Part shown: positions 30,796 through 40,146 of the stretch, piece by piece
Layout: each line of letters starts with the position of its first letter
Numbering within the stretch: position 1 is the stretch's first letter
DNA from: Iningainema tapete BLCC-T55
Lineage (GTDB): Bacteria; Cyanobacteriota; Cyanobacteriia; Cyanobacteriales; Nostocaceae
Direction: 5' to 3'
Assembly (NCBI RefSeq): GCF_014698965.1
Contig: NZ_JACXAE010000076.1
Span: forward strand, 40,663-104,662
DNA: 64,000 bases
Translations under genes and position numbers: made by a program
The notes under the pieces: generated by a model
What the model was told of the DNA's origin: nothing
The model's database searches: none
The model's input: the letters and a program-made list of their open reading frames with translations, nothing else

Positions 30796-32619
30796 TTGAG
30801 GTTTTCTCTTCACTTAGCTACCAAGCTCAATCCTCACCATAGTCTAAGAAACCGCTTAGGACTAACAATCTGTAGTATGGCTTTTGTGTTATCAATTTTA
30901 GTAAGTTTAATTGTGGGAAATACAGCCAGTGCTTATGTCACATCAGACGTAGGTCAGTCATTAGCAGAACTAGCATATCAAATCACCAACCAATTAGATG
31001 GGGGGATATTTGAGCGCTACCGAGAACTGCAAATTATTAGTACACTGGATGTACTCCGCGATCGCAATTCTGTATCACAACAGCGTGCGCTCTTAGAAAA
31101 GTTACAAAGCACTGACACAAATTACGCTTGGATTGGCTTAGCGGATAATCAAGGTAACATAGTTGCCAGTACAGGAAAATTGCTAGAAGGCAAAAACATT
31201 GCTCAACAATCTTGGTTTGTCAAAGGACGTACAGTAAATTATGTGAGTGATGTGCATGATGATGCCGTAAAACTAGCAAAATTGCTACCCCAATCAAATA
31301 GCGAACAACTGCATGTCGATATAGCAGTTGCCATCAAAGATTCTACTGGAAATCCACAGAGTGTACTAGGTGCTCATCTCAGGTGGACATGGTCTAAAAA
31401 ACTTCATAAATCTTTGCTAAACTCAGTAAATAACGCCAACAAAGAGATATTTATTCTCAGTCATGATGGTAATGTACTGTCAGCGCCACCAGAGTTTCAG
31501 ACCAAAAATTTAGTCTCACTCCAAAGTGTTAAAGCAGCGCAATCAGGATTAAAAAGTTACCTAACAGAAACATGGTTTGATCGACAAACTTATTTAACAG
31601 GCTTTGCCCAGAGTATTGGCGATCGTAATTATCCTGGATTAGGATGGATAGTACTTGTCAGACAAAAGACTAAAACAGCATTTACCCCAATACGACATTT
31701 CCAACAGCAAATCTTCACCTGGAATATGATGGGAGGGGGATTGTTTGCTGTTATCAGTTGGTTCTTAGCCCGGTTGCAGATGCAACTCACCTCAAAACTT
31801 TTAGCACAGGAAATGCGTTGTCAAAGCGAAGAGAAACTTCAGCAACTAACACAAAAAATTCAAAGCGATCGCAAATTTGCCGAAGAAACACGTATAGCGC
31901 TGTTAAAAGAAAAAGAAATCAGTGAACTCAAATCCCGATTCATCTCCATCGCCTCCCACGAATTTCGCACACCACTAACCAGCATTTTCCTAGCTTGCGA
32001 CACCCTACTAAAATACCAAGAAAAACTACCTAGAGAAAAACAGCGTAAAATATTACAACAAATTCAATCCAGCGTCAAACACTTAAATCAAATACTAGAA
32101 GACCTTCTCCTCATCGGCAAAACACAAGCAGGAAAACTAAAATTCAACCCAGTCCCCATCAATCCTATCAACTTTTGTCAAGAAATAATCGAACAACTAC
32201 AACTTTGCGCAGGCACTCAACACAAACTCAAATTTAGCAGTCAATCAACCGAAAATTCTCCCACACAAAACCTCACCCTACTAGACGAAAAACTACTGAG
32301 ACAAATCCTCACCAACCTACTAACCAACGCCATCAAATACTCACCACAAGAAAGCGAAATTCAAATCAACCTAACTTGTGACAAAAACAAAGTTATTTTG
32401 CGCATACAAGATCAAGGAATAGGCATACCCAAAGAAGATCAACCAAACCTATTTAACCCATTCTTCAGATGCAACAACACAAAACACCTTCCCGGCACAG
32501 GACTAGGACTAACCATAGTCAAAAATGCCGTAGAATTACACAACGGACAAATCACAGTCCAAAGTGAAGAAGGACAAGGTACAACAATAACCGTAACCTT
32601 ACCAATAAATTACAGTTAA
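30796..32619 (+). CDS. Cache-domain sensor histidine kinase
   Basis: The most upstream in-frame start is TTG 30796, with GGAG at 30781-30784; a stop precedes it, so a TTG start is likely. The protein has 607 residues. The first membrane helix is about 22-48 ('LTICSMAFVLSILVSLIVG'), followed by an extracellular dCache-like domain ('YAWIGLADNQGNIVAST', 'DVHDDAVKLAKLLP', 'FILSHDGNVL') and a second helix near 310-330. There is no clear HAMP. The kinase core has H-box 'IASHEFRTPLTSIFLAC', N-box 'ILTNLLTNAIKYSP', G1 'IQDQGIGIPKEDQ', and G2 'GTGLGLTIVKNAVELH'. No response regulator lies next to it. Its ligand is unknown. Confidence 0.9.
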   Translation: MRFSLHLATKLNPHHSLRNRLGLTICSMAFVLSILVSLIVGNTASAYVTSDVGQSLAELAYQITNQLDGGIFERYRELQIISTLDVLRDRNSVSQQRALLEKLQSTDTNYAWIGLADNQGNIVASTGKLLEGKNIAQQSWFVKGRTVNYVSDVHDDAVKLAKLLPQSNSEQLHVDIAVAIKDSTGNPQSVLGAHLRWTWSKKLHKSLLNSVNNANKEIFILSHDGNVLSAPPEFQTKNLVSLQSVKAAQSGLKSYLTETWFDRQTYLTGFAQSIGDRNYPGLGWIVLVRQKTKTAFTPIRHFQQQIFTWNMMGGGLFAVISWFLARLQMQLTSKLLAQEMRCQSEEKLQQLTQKIQSDRKFAEETRIALLKEKEISELKSRFISIASHEFRTPLTSIFLACDTLLKYQEKLPREKQRKILQQIQSSVKHLNQILEDLLLIGKTQAGKLKFNPVPINPINFCQEIIEQLQLCAGTQHKLKFSSQSTENSPTQNLTLLDEKLLRQILTNLLTNAIKYSPQESEIQINLTCDKNKVILRIQDQGIGIPKEDQPNLFNPFFRCNNTKHLPGTGLGLTIVKNAVELHNGQITVQSEEGQGTTITVTLPINYS

Positions 32620-32683
32620 TAGTTAATTATTAATAGAAGCTAACTGAAAACAATTAACAATTCCCCAGTTAACAACTTACCAT

Positions 32684-32893
32684 CTACTCATCCTTCAAAG
32701 TCTCAACCAACAAATCAACCTGCTGTTGTCGCCCCTGCAAAAAACCCTCACACTCACGCAAACACTCAACAGCCCGCGCAAACCGATCAAAAACCTCCTG
32801 CAACTCCAACTCACCCCGCTCAATAGAAGCAATAATACTCTCCACCTCAGCCACCTTAGCCTCATAACTCCAACCAGACTCAAACTCCTTCAT
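32684..32893 (-). CDS. xseB: Exodeoxyribonuclease VII small subunit
   Basis: A 69-residue protein with the family pattern '[43 protein letters not shown]', a two-helix coiled unit that binds XseA. Starts with ATG at 32893, overlapping the xseA stop as ATGA, so translation is coupled. With XseA it degrades single-stranded DNA from both ends in repair. Confidence 0.95.
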   Translation of the reverse strand: MKEFESGWSYEAKVAEVESIIASIERGELELQEVFDRFARAVECLRECEGFLQGRQQQVDLLVETLKDE

Positions 32894-34152
32894 AAAAACT
32901 CTTGGCGTCCTTGGCGCCTTGGCGGTTCATTTATTTCCACAACCCTAACTATAACCTCACCCTCACCCAACTGCACCAACAACTCATCCCCCAAACCCAC
33001 CTCATCAACAGAACGAACAACACCATGCTCCCCCCTCACCACAGCATAACCACGCCGCAAAACAGCACTCGGATCAAGACTCCCCAACTTTTCTTGTAAC
33101 ATCAAAACATGCTGCCTTGCCGACTGCAACCGTTGATTCGTCACCTGCACCAAACGTTCCTGCCGCCAAGAAAGCGCCTGTAACTCCTGCTGCACCTGCC
33201 TTTCCAACCGCAAACGCCGCAAGCGATCGCCCAATTGTTGCAATTTATTTCGCGCCCTATTCAATTGCTCATCCACCCCATCATGCAAAGCCAAAACCCG
33301 CTGCCGATGTTGAGCATAAAGCTCCCAGAGCGAAGGCACAACTAACTCAGCAGCAGCAGTAGGAGTATGAGCACAAACATCAGCAACCAAATCAACCAAA
33401 GACTCATCCCGTTGATGCCCAATTCCAGTTACCACAGGAATCGAACAACTAGCAACCGCCCTTACCACCCGTTCATCATTAAAGCAAGCCAACTCCTCAA
33501 CAGCACCACCACCGCGTGCTAAAATTAACACCTGAGCGCGTCCATCTCGCTCCACCCGACTAATAGCTTGAGCAATAGATTCAGGCGCAAGCTCACCTTG
33601 CACAATTGCCGGAGAAAATAAAACATGTAAACCAGGATACCTTTGGTTCAGTGTTTTCTGTATGTCTCCCCAAGCAGCAGCAGTAGGTGAAGTGACAACA
33701 GAGATCGCACTAGGATGAGTCGGAAGCGATCGCTTTCTTTGGGCATCAAACAAACCCTCATCTGCTAAACGGTTACGCAGTTGTTGAAAACGCATAGCTT
33801 GCAAACCAACACCAGCAGGTATGGCTTGCCAAACTTGCAGCTGATATTCACCGCGATCGCGATAAACTCGAATACTGCCCAAAACGATCAACTGTTCACC
33901 GACTTTGGGTACTTGTGCGAGTTTTGCCACCTGGCTACTCCATGCCACACACTTAATCGCCGCCCCTGCATCTGGATCTTGCAAAGTAAAAAATAACCCA
34001 CTGCGATGGTTGTGAGCGCTAGAAACTTCTCCAGTCACCCAAACACGCTGCAACTCATCATCTTGCTCCAAGAGAAATCGAATGTAGTCAGTCAACCCAC
34101 CTACTGATAAAGCTGTTTCGGCAATGAGAGTATCAGGTAAATCGTAATTCAT
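32890..34152 (-). CDS. xseA: Exodeoxyribonuclease VII large subunit
   Basis: A 420-residue protein. The N-terminal OB fold reads '[35 protein letters not shown]'. The catalytic region carries '[15 protein letters not shown]', '[27 protein letters not shown]', '[32 protein letters not shown]', all typical of XseA. A long coiled coil follows (about 270-370) and then the C-terminal strand region '[14 protein letters not shown]'. The last dozen residues ('[12 protein letters not shown]') are encoded by a dispersed repeat (32900-32929), so the tail has been replaced or extended by it. The stop overlaps the xseB start. Confidence 0.95.
   Translation of the reverse strand: MNYDLPDTLIAETALSVGGLTDYIRFLLEQDDELQRVWVTGEVSSAHNHRSGLFFTLQDPDAGAAIKCVAWSSQVAKLAQVPKVGEQLIVLGSIRVYRDRGEYQLQVWQAIPAGVGLQAMRFQQLRNRLADEGLFDAQRKRSLPTHPSAISVVTSPTAAAWGDIQKTLNQRYPGLHVLFSPAIVQGELAPESIAQAISRVERDGRAQVLILARGGGAVEELACFNDERVVRAVASCSIPVVTGIGHQRDESLVDLVADVCAHTPTAAAELVVPSLWELYAQHRQRVLALHDGVDEQLNRARNKLQQLGDRLRRLRLERQVQQELQALSWRQERLVQVTNQRLQSARQHVLMLQEKLGSLDPSAVLRRGYAVVRGEHGVVRSVDEVGLGDELLVQLGEGEVIVRVVEINEPPRRQGRQEFL
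32900..32929. repeat. TTGGCG-type dispersed repeat at the end of xseA
   Basis: CTTGGCGTCCTTGGCGCCTTGGCGG, built on short CTTGGCG units, is a repeat type common in cyanobacterial spacers. On the minus strand it is translated as the C-terminus of XseA and ends 7 bases before the overlapping xseB start. Confidence 0.7.
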
Positions 34153-34178
34153 AACCTAGTATATGGAAATTTTACCGC

Positions 34179-35603
34179 TCAAATATTAGTAATTGATAAT
34201 GGTAGATAAATAGAGAAGGTAGCTCCTTGACCAACTTTACTACTGACACTAATGCTACCTCCATGAGCTTCAACAATGCGCTTAGCGATCGCCAAACCTA
34301 ACCCGACTCCCCTACCTTGACGAGAGCGATCGGCAGTGTAAAACTGCTCAAAAATACGAGAGAGATCGCTTTCCTTAATCCCTTGACCTTGATCGCGAAT
34401 TGTCACAACAGCTAGCTTACCTTGCCTATATCCAGAAATGAATATACGAGAATTGGGAACTGAATGCTTAATAGCATTGTCTAACAAATTGAGAAATGCT
34501 TGCAAAAGCCGTTCTGAGTCACCCCGTATTTGCAACTCAGCCACATTTACCAACACAGAAATGCGAGAATTTTGCATTCGCGATTCTACCGCTCTCACCG
34601 CACGGCTAATTAAGCTGTTGAGATGTATAGTTTGCTGTTCTAAGGTAGTCACTCCAGCTTCCAATCTTCCCAGATCGAGCAAATCGTGAATTAGCCTTGA
34701 CAGTCGTTTGGTTTCATCTTCTACATTTTGGAAGAAGCGATCGCGTACTGCCGGATCTGAAGCAGCCCCACCACGGAGGGCTTCCACAGTTACCAAAACA
34801 TTGCTAATTGGGGTGCGGAGTTCGTGAGACACGTTTGCTAAGAAAGCACGACGTTCCTGATCGAGTGAAGCCAACCGTTCACTCATGCGGTTTAACTCCT
34901 GTGCTAACTGCTCCAATTCATTACTTTGACGAATTTCGAGCTTATCGCCAAAATGTCCACTACCTAAGCGGATTGCAAAGTTTCTCATTGTCTGAATTGG
35001 ACGGGATAGGCTACGCGCTAACCACTCGCTCAGCAAAGTACAAAGTAAAAGGGTGAAAGCCAACGTTCCCAGCACAGTCCAAATCACTACCGCAAACTGC
35101 CGTTGAAACTGTTGCAGGGTAATAGACATCCGCAATACACCCAACAACTTACCGTTACGCACAATTGGTTGGGCAATGTACAATCTATCATCGTTGGACA
35201 AGACTCCTTTTGCCACACCTTGCTCTTCTCGATTTTTTAGCGCTGCCTTGATCCCAGGTACTACCAGCCAGTTCGTTACTTGTTGATCGCTAGGGCTAGA
35301 CGTAGCCATGAGTTTACCATTAGGATCAAAAACTCGGATGGTAATGCTTTCTGCTGCACCATAGCGTTGCACCAGTAATTTTACTCGTTTGATGTCATCT
35401 TTTTCCAAAGCGTCAGCAGCACTTAGGGCGATCGCCTTACTCCAGTTTTGCATTTCTGCCTGCCTTGTTTTCATAAAGTAGGCATGAAAAGACCACAGAA
35501 CGTATCCTGCCATGAAAGATGTTCCCAAAGCTGTCAGTAGCAGGTAAGTAGCCAATAGCTTGGTGTGAATGGAATTCCACTTAATTTGCGGTATCCAGTT
35601 CAT
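34179..35603 (-). CDS. HAMP-containing sensor histidine kinase
   Basis: I start at ATG 35603 ('MNWIPQIKWNSIHTKLL'), 7 bases after the stop of the regulator gene; frames further upstream lie inside that gene. The protein has 474 residues. A membrane helix at about 16-38, a periplasmic domain to about 165 with 'ITIRVFDPNGKLMATSSPS', a second helix at about 175-195 ('VIWTVLGTLAFTLLLCTLL'), and a HAMP linker follow. The kinase has H-box 'LANVSHELRTPISNVLV', N-box 'AFLNLLDNAIKHSVP', and G boxes 'IRDQGQGIKESDL' and 'GVGLGLAIAKRIVEAHGG'. It is co-transcribed with the receiver protein upstream, so that is its likely partner. The signal is unknown. Confidence 0.92.
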   Translation of the reverse strand: MNWIPQIKWNSIHTKLLATYLLLTALGTSFMAGYVLWSFHAYFMKTRQAEMQNWSKAIALSAADALEKDDIKRVKLLVQRYGAAESITIRVFDPNGKLMATSSPSDQQVTNWLVVPGIKAALKNREEQGVAKGVLSNDDRLYIAQPIVRNGKLLGVLRMSITLQQFQRQFAVVIWTVLGTLAFTLLLCTLLSEWLARSLSRPIQTMRNFAIRLGSGHFGDKLEIRQSNELEQLAQELNRMSERLASLDQERRAFLANVSHELRTPISNVLVTVEALRGGAASDPAVRDRFFQNVEDETKRLSRLIHDLLDLGRLEAGVTTLEQQTIHLNSLISRAVRAVESRMQNSRISVLVNVAELQIRGDSERLLQAFLNLLDNAIKHSVPNSRIFISGYRQGKLAVVTIRDQGQGIKESDLSRIFEQFYTADRSRQGRGVGLGLAIAKRIVEAHGGSISVSSKVGQGATFSIYLPLSITNI

Positions 35604-35610
35604 GATAAAT

Positions 35611-35985
35611 TTACGATTGCTTCTCAGCGCGACGACGTAAAACTGCTTTGATGCGTGCCAAAAGTTCACGAGTATTGAAGGGTTTGGTGACATAATCATC
35701 TGCTCCTGCTTCCAACCCCCATACTTTGTCAATATCTTGGTCTTTAGCAGTAAGCATGACAATCGGCACATCCGAGAAAGCTCGAATTCGCCAGCAAACC
35801 TCCATCCCGTCAACCTCTGGCAGCATCAAGTCTAACAAAATCACGTCTGGCACTTGTTTGTGAAATTGTTTGATTGCACTTTGACCATCTGCCGCTGTCG
35901 TCACTGTATAACCTTCTTTTTGTAAAGAGTAGCTGAGGCTTTCTCGCAAAGGCTCTTCATCATCTACTAATAAAATGTGAGGCAT
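35611..35985 (-). CDS. Receiver-only response regulator (OmpR-type receiver without DNA-binding domain)
   Basis: A 124-residue protein consisting of one receiver domain: acidic pair 'VDDEE' near residue 8, phospho-acceptor Asp in 'ILLDLMLPEVDG' near residue 52, Thr in 'VMLTAKDQ', and Lys in 'DYVTKPFNTRELLARIKAVLRRR'. The last segment is the helix and start of linker that in OmpR/PhoB proteins leads to the winged helix, but a stop follows after 'AEKQS'. No winged-helix remnant is seen downstream; the kinase gene begins 7 bases later. It may relay phosphate to another protein rather than bind DNA. Confidence 0.9.
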   Translation of the reverse strand: MPHILLVDDEEPLRESLSYSLQKEGYTVTTAADGQSAIKQFHKQVPDVILLDLMLPEVDGMEVCWRIRAFSDVPIVMLTAKDQDIDKVWGLEAGADDYVTKPFNTRELLARIKAVLRRRAEKQS

Positions 35986-36249
35986 TGTGCATTACCGCTA
36001 CTTTTCTTAATAATTCTTACTTTAATGTAATATCTCAGACATTTTGCTCTGGATACAACACATACAAAAATATAGCAAACCTTGTTTGCGTGGAACAATT
36101 ATATTACGGAAACGTCTTTACTTAATCTTAAAAAAAAGATCACTCTAATGGTAGTTTTTTTTCCGGAAAACACTGAAATTTCTTCCGGAGAATATAGAAA
36201 TATACATGAAAAGTTTTCCAAGCAAATAAAGTTACTTAAAAATCAACGC

Positions 36250-37539
36250 ATGAGATTACGCTTGTTGTTCCTTAGCGTCATCAGTATTTTACTGCTATCA
36301 ATTCCGGCAAAAGCAGCTCGGTTGGAATCATGGTACTTTGATCAAGCGCAGAATCAGTTAGACATAACCACTGATTCTGGAGTTAAACCCACGGCTTTTT
36401 TGATTGATAACCCCAGAAGACTGGTAATTGACTTACCAGGAACTACTCTCGGTGAAGATACAGTCCGTAAAAGCTTTGGTGCAGCTGTGAAAGAGATACG
36501 AGTCGGACAGGTTAACGACAAGACAGCCAGATTAGTAGTTGAGTTAGCACCCGGTTATACTGTCTCCCCAGAAAATTTACTAATTAGGGGCGATTCTACT
36601 TCGCACTGGATAGTTAAATTCTCAGCGATTGAGCGTGTAGGTGTTAACATAACTATTTCATCAGATTCAACGTCAGATGAAGAACCTATTCCCGTTCAAA
36701 TTGACAATGCTTCAACTTTTGCTGGAGTGGTTTCATTAAATAAAGAACTATCGCCGCTCATCTCTCAAGTTAAAACATTGATGGCTAAGAACAAATCCCT
36801 TTCACCAGGAATGTTTTTCCTCGATTTAGAGACAGGCAATTATTTGGATATTAATGGGGAAAAAGTGTTCTCAGCCGCCAGTACCATTAAATTTCCGATT
36901 CTGATTGCGTTGTTTCAAGAGATAGATGCTGGTAGAGTCAAGCTGAATGAAACCTTAGTTATGCGAGGTAGTTTGATGACTGGGGGTTCAGGAACAATGC
37001 AGTATAAACGAGCTGGAACTCGGTTTAGTCTCAAAGAAACTGCAACTAAGATGATGACTATTAGTGATAATACGGCCACAAACATGATTATTGACCGATT
37101 AGGCGGTAAAGCTGTGTTAAATCAGCGGTTTCGGAGTTGGGGGCTGCAAAATACTGTAATTCGTAATCTGTTAGGTGATTTTAAGGGAACTAATACGACT
37201 AGTCCTAAAGATTTGGTAAGACTGTCGGCATTGATTGCTAACAATAAGTTAATTAGTCAAGCTAGTTACTCTCAGGTACTAGATATCATGCGCCAATGCG
37301 AAAACAGGAGTCTGTTGGCAGTCGGAGTTGGTAAAGGTGCGGTAATTGCTCATAAAACAGGAACTTTAGGAGTTATTCTTGGTGATGCTGGTATAGTTAA
37401 GACAGCAAAAGGTAAGCGTTACTTAGCTGGGATTATGGTGAGAAGACCTTTTGGTGACGCTAGAGCAAAGAGTTTTATTAATCAAGTTTCTAAATTGGTT
37501 TATGGTTATTTAAATCAATCTACCGTCGCCAGTAAATAG
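36250..37539 (+). CDS. AMIN-domain / class A beta-lactamase-like serine hydrolase fusion
   Basis: I prefer ATG 36250 because it begins a clean signal peptide ('MRLRLLFLSVISILLLSIPAKA'); in-frame starts exist at TTG 36082 and ATG 36148 but add a charged stretch. The protein has 429 residues. Residues about 25-130 are an AMIN domain ('LESWYFDQAQNQLDITTDSG', 'NPRRLVIDLPG', 'VKEIRVGQ'), a module that binds peptidoglycan or targets septal sites. The hydrolase domain has 'SAASTIKFPIL' (SxxK), 'TISDNTATNMI' (SDN) and 'AHKTGTLG' (KTG). The omega-loop ExxLN motif that supplies the deacylating Glu is not visible: the region reads 'VIRNLLGDFKGTNTTSPKDL'. It may be a penicillin-binding or peptidoglycan-trimming protein rather than a true beta-lactamase. 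Confidence 0.86.
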   Translation: MRLRLLFLSVISILLLSIPAKAARLESWYFDQAQNQLDITTDSGVKPTAFLIDNPRRLVIDLPGTTLGEDTVRKSFGAAVKEIRVGQVNDKTARLVVELAPGYTVSPENLLIRGDSTSHWIVKFSAIERVGVNITISSDSTSDEEPIPVQIDNASTFAGVVSLNKELSPLISQVKTLMAKNKSLSPGMFFLDLETGNYLDINGEKVFSAASTIKFPILIALFQEIDAGRVKLNETLVMRGSLMTGGSGTMQYKRAGTRFSLKETATKMMTISDNTATNMIIDRLGGKAVLNQRFRSWGLQNTVIRNLLGDFKGTNTTSPKDLVRLSALIANNKLISQASYSQVLDIMRQCENRSLLAVGVGKGAVIAHKTGTLGVILGDAGIVKTAKGKRYLAGIMVRRPFGDARAKSFINQVSKLVYGYLNQSTVASK

Positions 37540-37541
37540 AA

Positions 37542-37589
37542 AACCCCTCCCTAACCCTCCCCTTGCTAAGGGGAGGGCTGGGTGGGGTT
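37542..37589. terminator. C-rich palindrome after the AMIN-hydrolase gene
   Basis: AACCCCTCCC...CCCTCCCC-TTGCTAA-GGGGAGGG...GGTGGGGTT, a strong two-step hairpin starting 3 bases after the stop. It is followed by CCTTTAATATT, so it can act as a terminator. Related to the repeat at 8401-8465. Confidence 0.65.
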
Positions 37590-37707
37590 CCTTTAATATT
37601 TGTACCTAAAAAATTGCAATACTTTACAAAAACGATTTTAATTTACTTTGTTAAAATAATAAAAGTAATAAGCCTGTGACCAGTTGCAAAAAATGAGGTC
37701 ATAAAAA

Positions 37708-38082
37708 ATGCTTAAGCTAATCAAATTTGCGGTTTTGGGACTGTTTACTGCATCGACGGCACTATTGAGCATTCCTGAAGCTGATGCTTCTGTTTTAAAT
37801 ACACGTAATGAAACACAAGCTATTTCTAGTGAAAGTGTTCCTTTAATTGCTCAGTATCGCGATTATCCCGTGTATCGTTCTCGTAGATATCCCAGGTATC
37901 GTCGTGTCTATCGTCGGTATGGTGTTTCTCCCAGGTATCGTCGTGTCTATCGTGGATATGGTGTTAACCCGCGTCGTGTCTATCGTCGGTATGGTGTTTC
38001 TCCCAGGTATCGTCGTATCTACCGTGGATATGGTGTTTCTCCGCGCCCTCGTGTGTATCGTGTATACAGATACGGTTATTAG
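37708..38082 (+). CDS. Secreted Tyr/Arg-rich tandem-repeat protein
   Basis: A 124-residue protein of unknown family. Residues 1-27 form a signal peptide ('FAVLGLFTASTALLSIPEADA'). A short polar spacer ends 'VPLIAQYRDYP', then residues about 55-124 consist of repeats built on 'YRRVYRRYGVSPRY' and 'GYGV', with almost only Tyr, Arg, Val, Pro and Gly. The coding DNA has a 72 bp period (37900-37965 repeats at 37972-38037). The mature protein would be very basic and aromatic, which suggests binding to acidic polymers or self-assembly at the cell surface; this is inference. It ends convergent with ftsH. Confidence 0.72.
   Translation: MLKLIKFAVLGLFTASTALLSIPEADASVLNTRNETQAISSESVPLIAQYRDYPVYRSRRYPRYRRVYRRYGVSPRYRRVYRGYGVNPRRVYRRYGVSPRYRRIYRGYGVSPRPRVYRVYRYGY
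37900..38037 (+). repeat. 72 bp-period tandem repeat inside the Tyr/Arg-rich gene
   Basis: Two 66 bp units, 37900-37965 and 37972-38037, are nearly identical (differences at only two or three bases) with a 6-base spacer. They encode the YRR/GYGV units and probably arose by recent duplication. Confidence 0.85.
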
Positions 38083-38112
38083 AGCGTAACGTGTAAATTT
38101 TGCCAAAAAAAT

Positions 38113-38140
38113 GTAGAGACGTTCCATGGAACGTCTCTAC
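38113..38140. repeat. GTAGAGACG-family perfect palindrome (first of a tandem pair)
   Basis: Arms GTAGAGACGTTCCA and TGGAACGTCTCTAC are exact complements. It lies between convergent genes and probably helps to terminate both. Confidence 0.85.
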
Positions 38141-38153
38141 AAAATTGGCATGG

Positions 38154-38181
38154 ATAGAGACGTGATATATCGCGTCTCTAC
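38154..38181. repeat. GTAGAGACG-family palindrome (second of the pair)
   Basis: ATAGAGACGTGATA and TATCGCGTCTCTAC form a palindrome with mismatches near the outer and middle positions. It stops 6 bases before the ftsH stop codon and carries a different core sequence from its neighbour, so it is not a simple duplicate. Confidence 0.8.
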
Positions 38182-38187
38182 GACGAA

Positions 38188-40053
38188 TTACGCAAATGCT
38201 GCGGTTTTCACGTCGTTGTTGGCAAGTACGTCTTGCAACTCTTCAGCATCCACAGTTTCTTTTTCAACCAGCATGGAAGCAAGTTGATCGAGAATGTGGC
38301 GGTTACTTACTAACACTTCTTTGGCTCGTTTGTAAGCTGTATCTACTAGCTTACGAACTTCTTCATCAATTGCAGCAGCGGTTTCTTCAGAGAAATCGCG
38401 TTCTGCCATGATGTCTCTACCAAGGAACATGTTACCTTGCTGACGACCGAGGGCAACTGGTCCTAAGCTATCGCTCATGCCAAAGCGTGTCACCATCTGA
38501 CGAGCTACACGGGCGACTTGTTGCAGGTCGTTAGAAGCACCAGTGGTTACTTCTTCATCACCATAGATTAATTCTTCAGCAATGCGACCACCCAAAGCTA
38601 CAGCCATTTGATTTTCTAGATAAGCACGGCTGTACAAACCAGTATCCATTCTGTCTTCACTGGGGGTGAACCAAGTTAAACCACCAGCGCGACCGCGAGG
38701 AATAATGCTAATCTTCTGTACTGGGTCATAATCTGGCATCAATGCACCAACCAGGGCATGACCTGCTTCGTGATATGCTACCAGTTGTTTGCGTTTTTCG
38801 CTCATTACCCGATCTTTCTTTTCTGGACCTGCTAACACACGATCAATCGCGTCGTTAATTTCATCCATCGAAATTTCGGTCAAATTGCGCCGTGCAGCAA
38901 GAATTGCGGCTTCATTGAGCAGGTTGGAAAGGTCTGCACCAGTGAATCCAGGGGTACGGCGGGCGATTCTTTCCAAGTCCACATCTTTTGCCAAGGTTTT
39001 ACCACGAGCGTGAACTTTGAGAATTTCCACTCTTCCTGCGTAGTCTGGACGATCTACCACAACTTGACGGTCAAAACGACCAGGACGCAGTAATGCTGCA
39101 TCAAGTACGTCAGGACGGTTGGTAGCAGCGATAATAATGATACCAGTGTTACCTTCAAAGCCGTCCATTTCGGTGAGTAACTGGTTGAGGGTTTGTTCGC
39201 GCTCATCGTTACCACCGCCCAAACCAGCGCCCCGCTGACGACCTACGGCGTCAATTTCATCAATGAAGACGATACAAGGAGCATTGGCTTTTGCTTGCTC
39301 GAACAAGTCACGCACGCGGGATGCACCTACACCCACGAACATTTCTACGAACTCTGAACCAGAGATGGAGAAGAAGGGAACTCCTGCTTCACCAGCTACG
39401 GCACGAGCTAGCAGGGTTTTACCAGTTCCGGGAGGTCCTACTAACAGTACGCCTTTGGGAATTTTTGCGCCAACGGCTGTGAAGCGATCGGCATTTTTAA
39501 GGAAGTCTACAACTTCGTTTAATTCCAGCTTGGCTTGGTCAATACCAGCAACATCACCAAAAGTTACTTGGGTTTGCGGTTCCATTTGCACTCTGGCTTT
39601 GGATTTACCAAAGTTCATTGCTTGGCTACCAGGACCATTTTGAGCGCGGCGTAGCAAGAAGAACAAACCAAACAGAAGTAATACTGGGAAAAATAAGCTG
39701 CTCAGTGCTTTAAACCAAAACCCTTCGTCGGTTTGGGGCAAAACTGCTATATCGACGTTGTTTTGAGTAAGAGTATTAATTAGGTCTGGATCGTTGACTA
39801 ATGTAACGAGTTTCTTGTTGGGGTCATACTTGGGAGTAACAAGAGCTGTAGACCGATCTGCACTCAGGCTAACTTTTTCTACTTTGCCTTTTTGAACTTC
39901 TTGAATAAACTGACTGTAGCGCCATGTCTCTCTGCTTTGTGGTTGTTTGTCGAAAAACGCTGTTCCCAGCGCAATTACCACAATAAACAGCAGCGCGTAC
40001 AGCCCCGCATTTCTCCATTTTTTATTATTCACGCTTGGTTGATCCTCCTGCAT
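38188..40053 (-). CDS. ftsH: ATP-dependent zinc metalloprotease FtsH
   Basis: A 621-residue protein. Two membrane helices ('[20 protein letters not shown]' and '[15 protein letters not shown]') flank a periplasmic domain. The AAA domain has Walker A '[19 protein letters not shown]', pore loop '[15 protein letters not shown]', Walker B '[12 protein letters not shown]', and second region of homology '[20 protein letters not shown]'. The protease domain has zinc motif '[12 protein letters not shown]' (HExxH) and the distal Asp region. FtsH hexamers remove damaged thylakoid and plasma-membrane proteins such as photosystem II D1. Start: ATG 40053 lacks a ribosome-binding site, while AGGAGG lies in codons 2-4, so a GTG at 40032 ('[11 protein letters not shown]') may be the real start. 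Confidence 0.97.
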   Translation of the reverse strand: MQEDQPSVNNKKWRNAGLYALLFIVVIALGTAFFDKQPQSRETWRYSQFIQEVQKGKVEKVSLSADRSTALVTPKYDPNKKLVTLVNDPDLINTLTQNNVDIAVLPQTDEGFWFKALSSLFFPVLLLFGLFFLLRRAQNGPGSQAMNFGKSKARVQMEPQTQVTFGDVAGIDQAKLELNEVVDFLKNADRFTAVGAKIPKGVLLVGPPGTGKTLLARAVAGEAGVPFFSISGSEFVEMFVGVGASRVRDLFEQAKANAPCIVFIDEIDAVGRQRGAGLGGGNDEREQTLNQLLTEMDGFEGNTGIIIIAATNRPDVLDAALLRPGRFDRQVVVDRPDYAGRVEILKVHARGKTLAKDVDLERIARRTPGFTGADLSNLLNEAAILAARRNLTEISMDEINDAIDRVLAGPEKKDRVMSEKRKQLVAYHEAGHALVGALMPDYDPVQKISIIPRGRAGGLTWFTPSEDRMDTGLYSRAYLENQMAVALGGRIAEELIYGDEEVTTGASNDLQQVARVARQMVTRFGMSDSLGPVALGRQQGNMFLGRDIMAERDFSEETAAAIDEEVRKLVDTAYKRAKEVLVSNRHILDQLASMLVEKETVDAEELQDVLANNDVKTAAFA

Positions 40054-40146
40054 TTTGTGTGCGATCGCGTAGCTTCTCTGTCGAGAGGGCTTTTTAAGAA
40101 TTATGTTAACTTATCTTAAGTTATACCAAATATTGCTCCTCTAATG

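Noticed and set aside
32726..33362. Plus-strand open frames opposite xseB/xseA
   Set aside because: Low-complexity Thr/Pro/Asn translations that mirror the codon bias of the well-supported minus-strand xseAB genes.
39263..39643. 126-codon plus-strand frame opposite ftsH
   Set aside because: It covers the AAA core of ftsH on the other strand, and no independent signal supports it.
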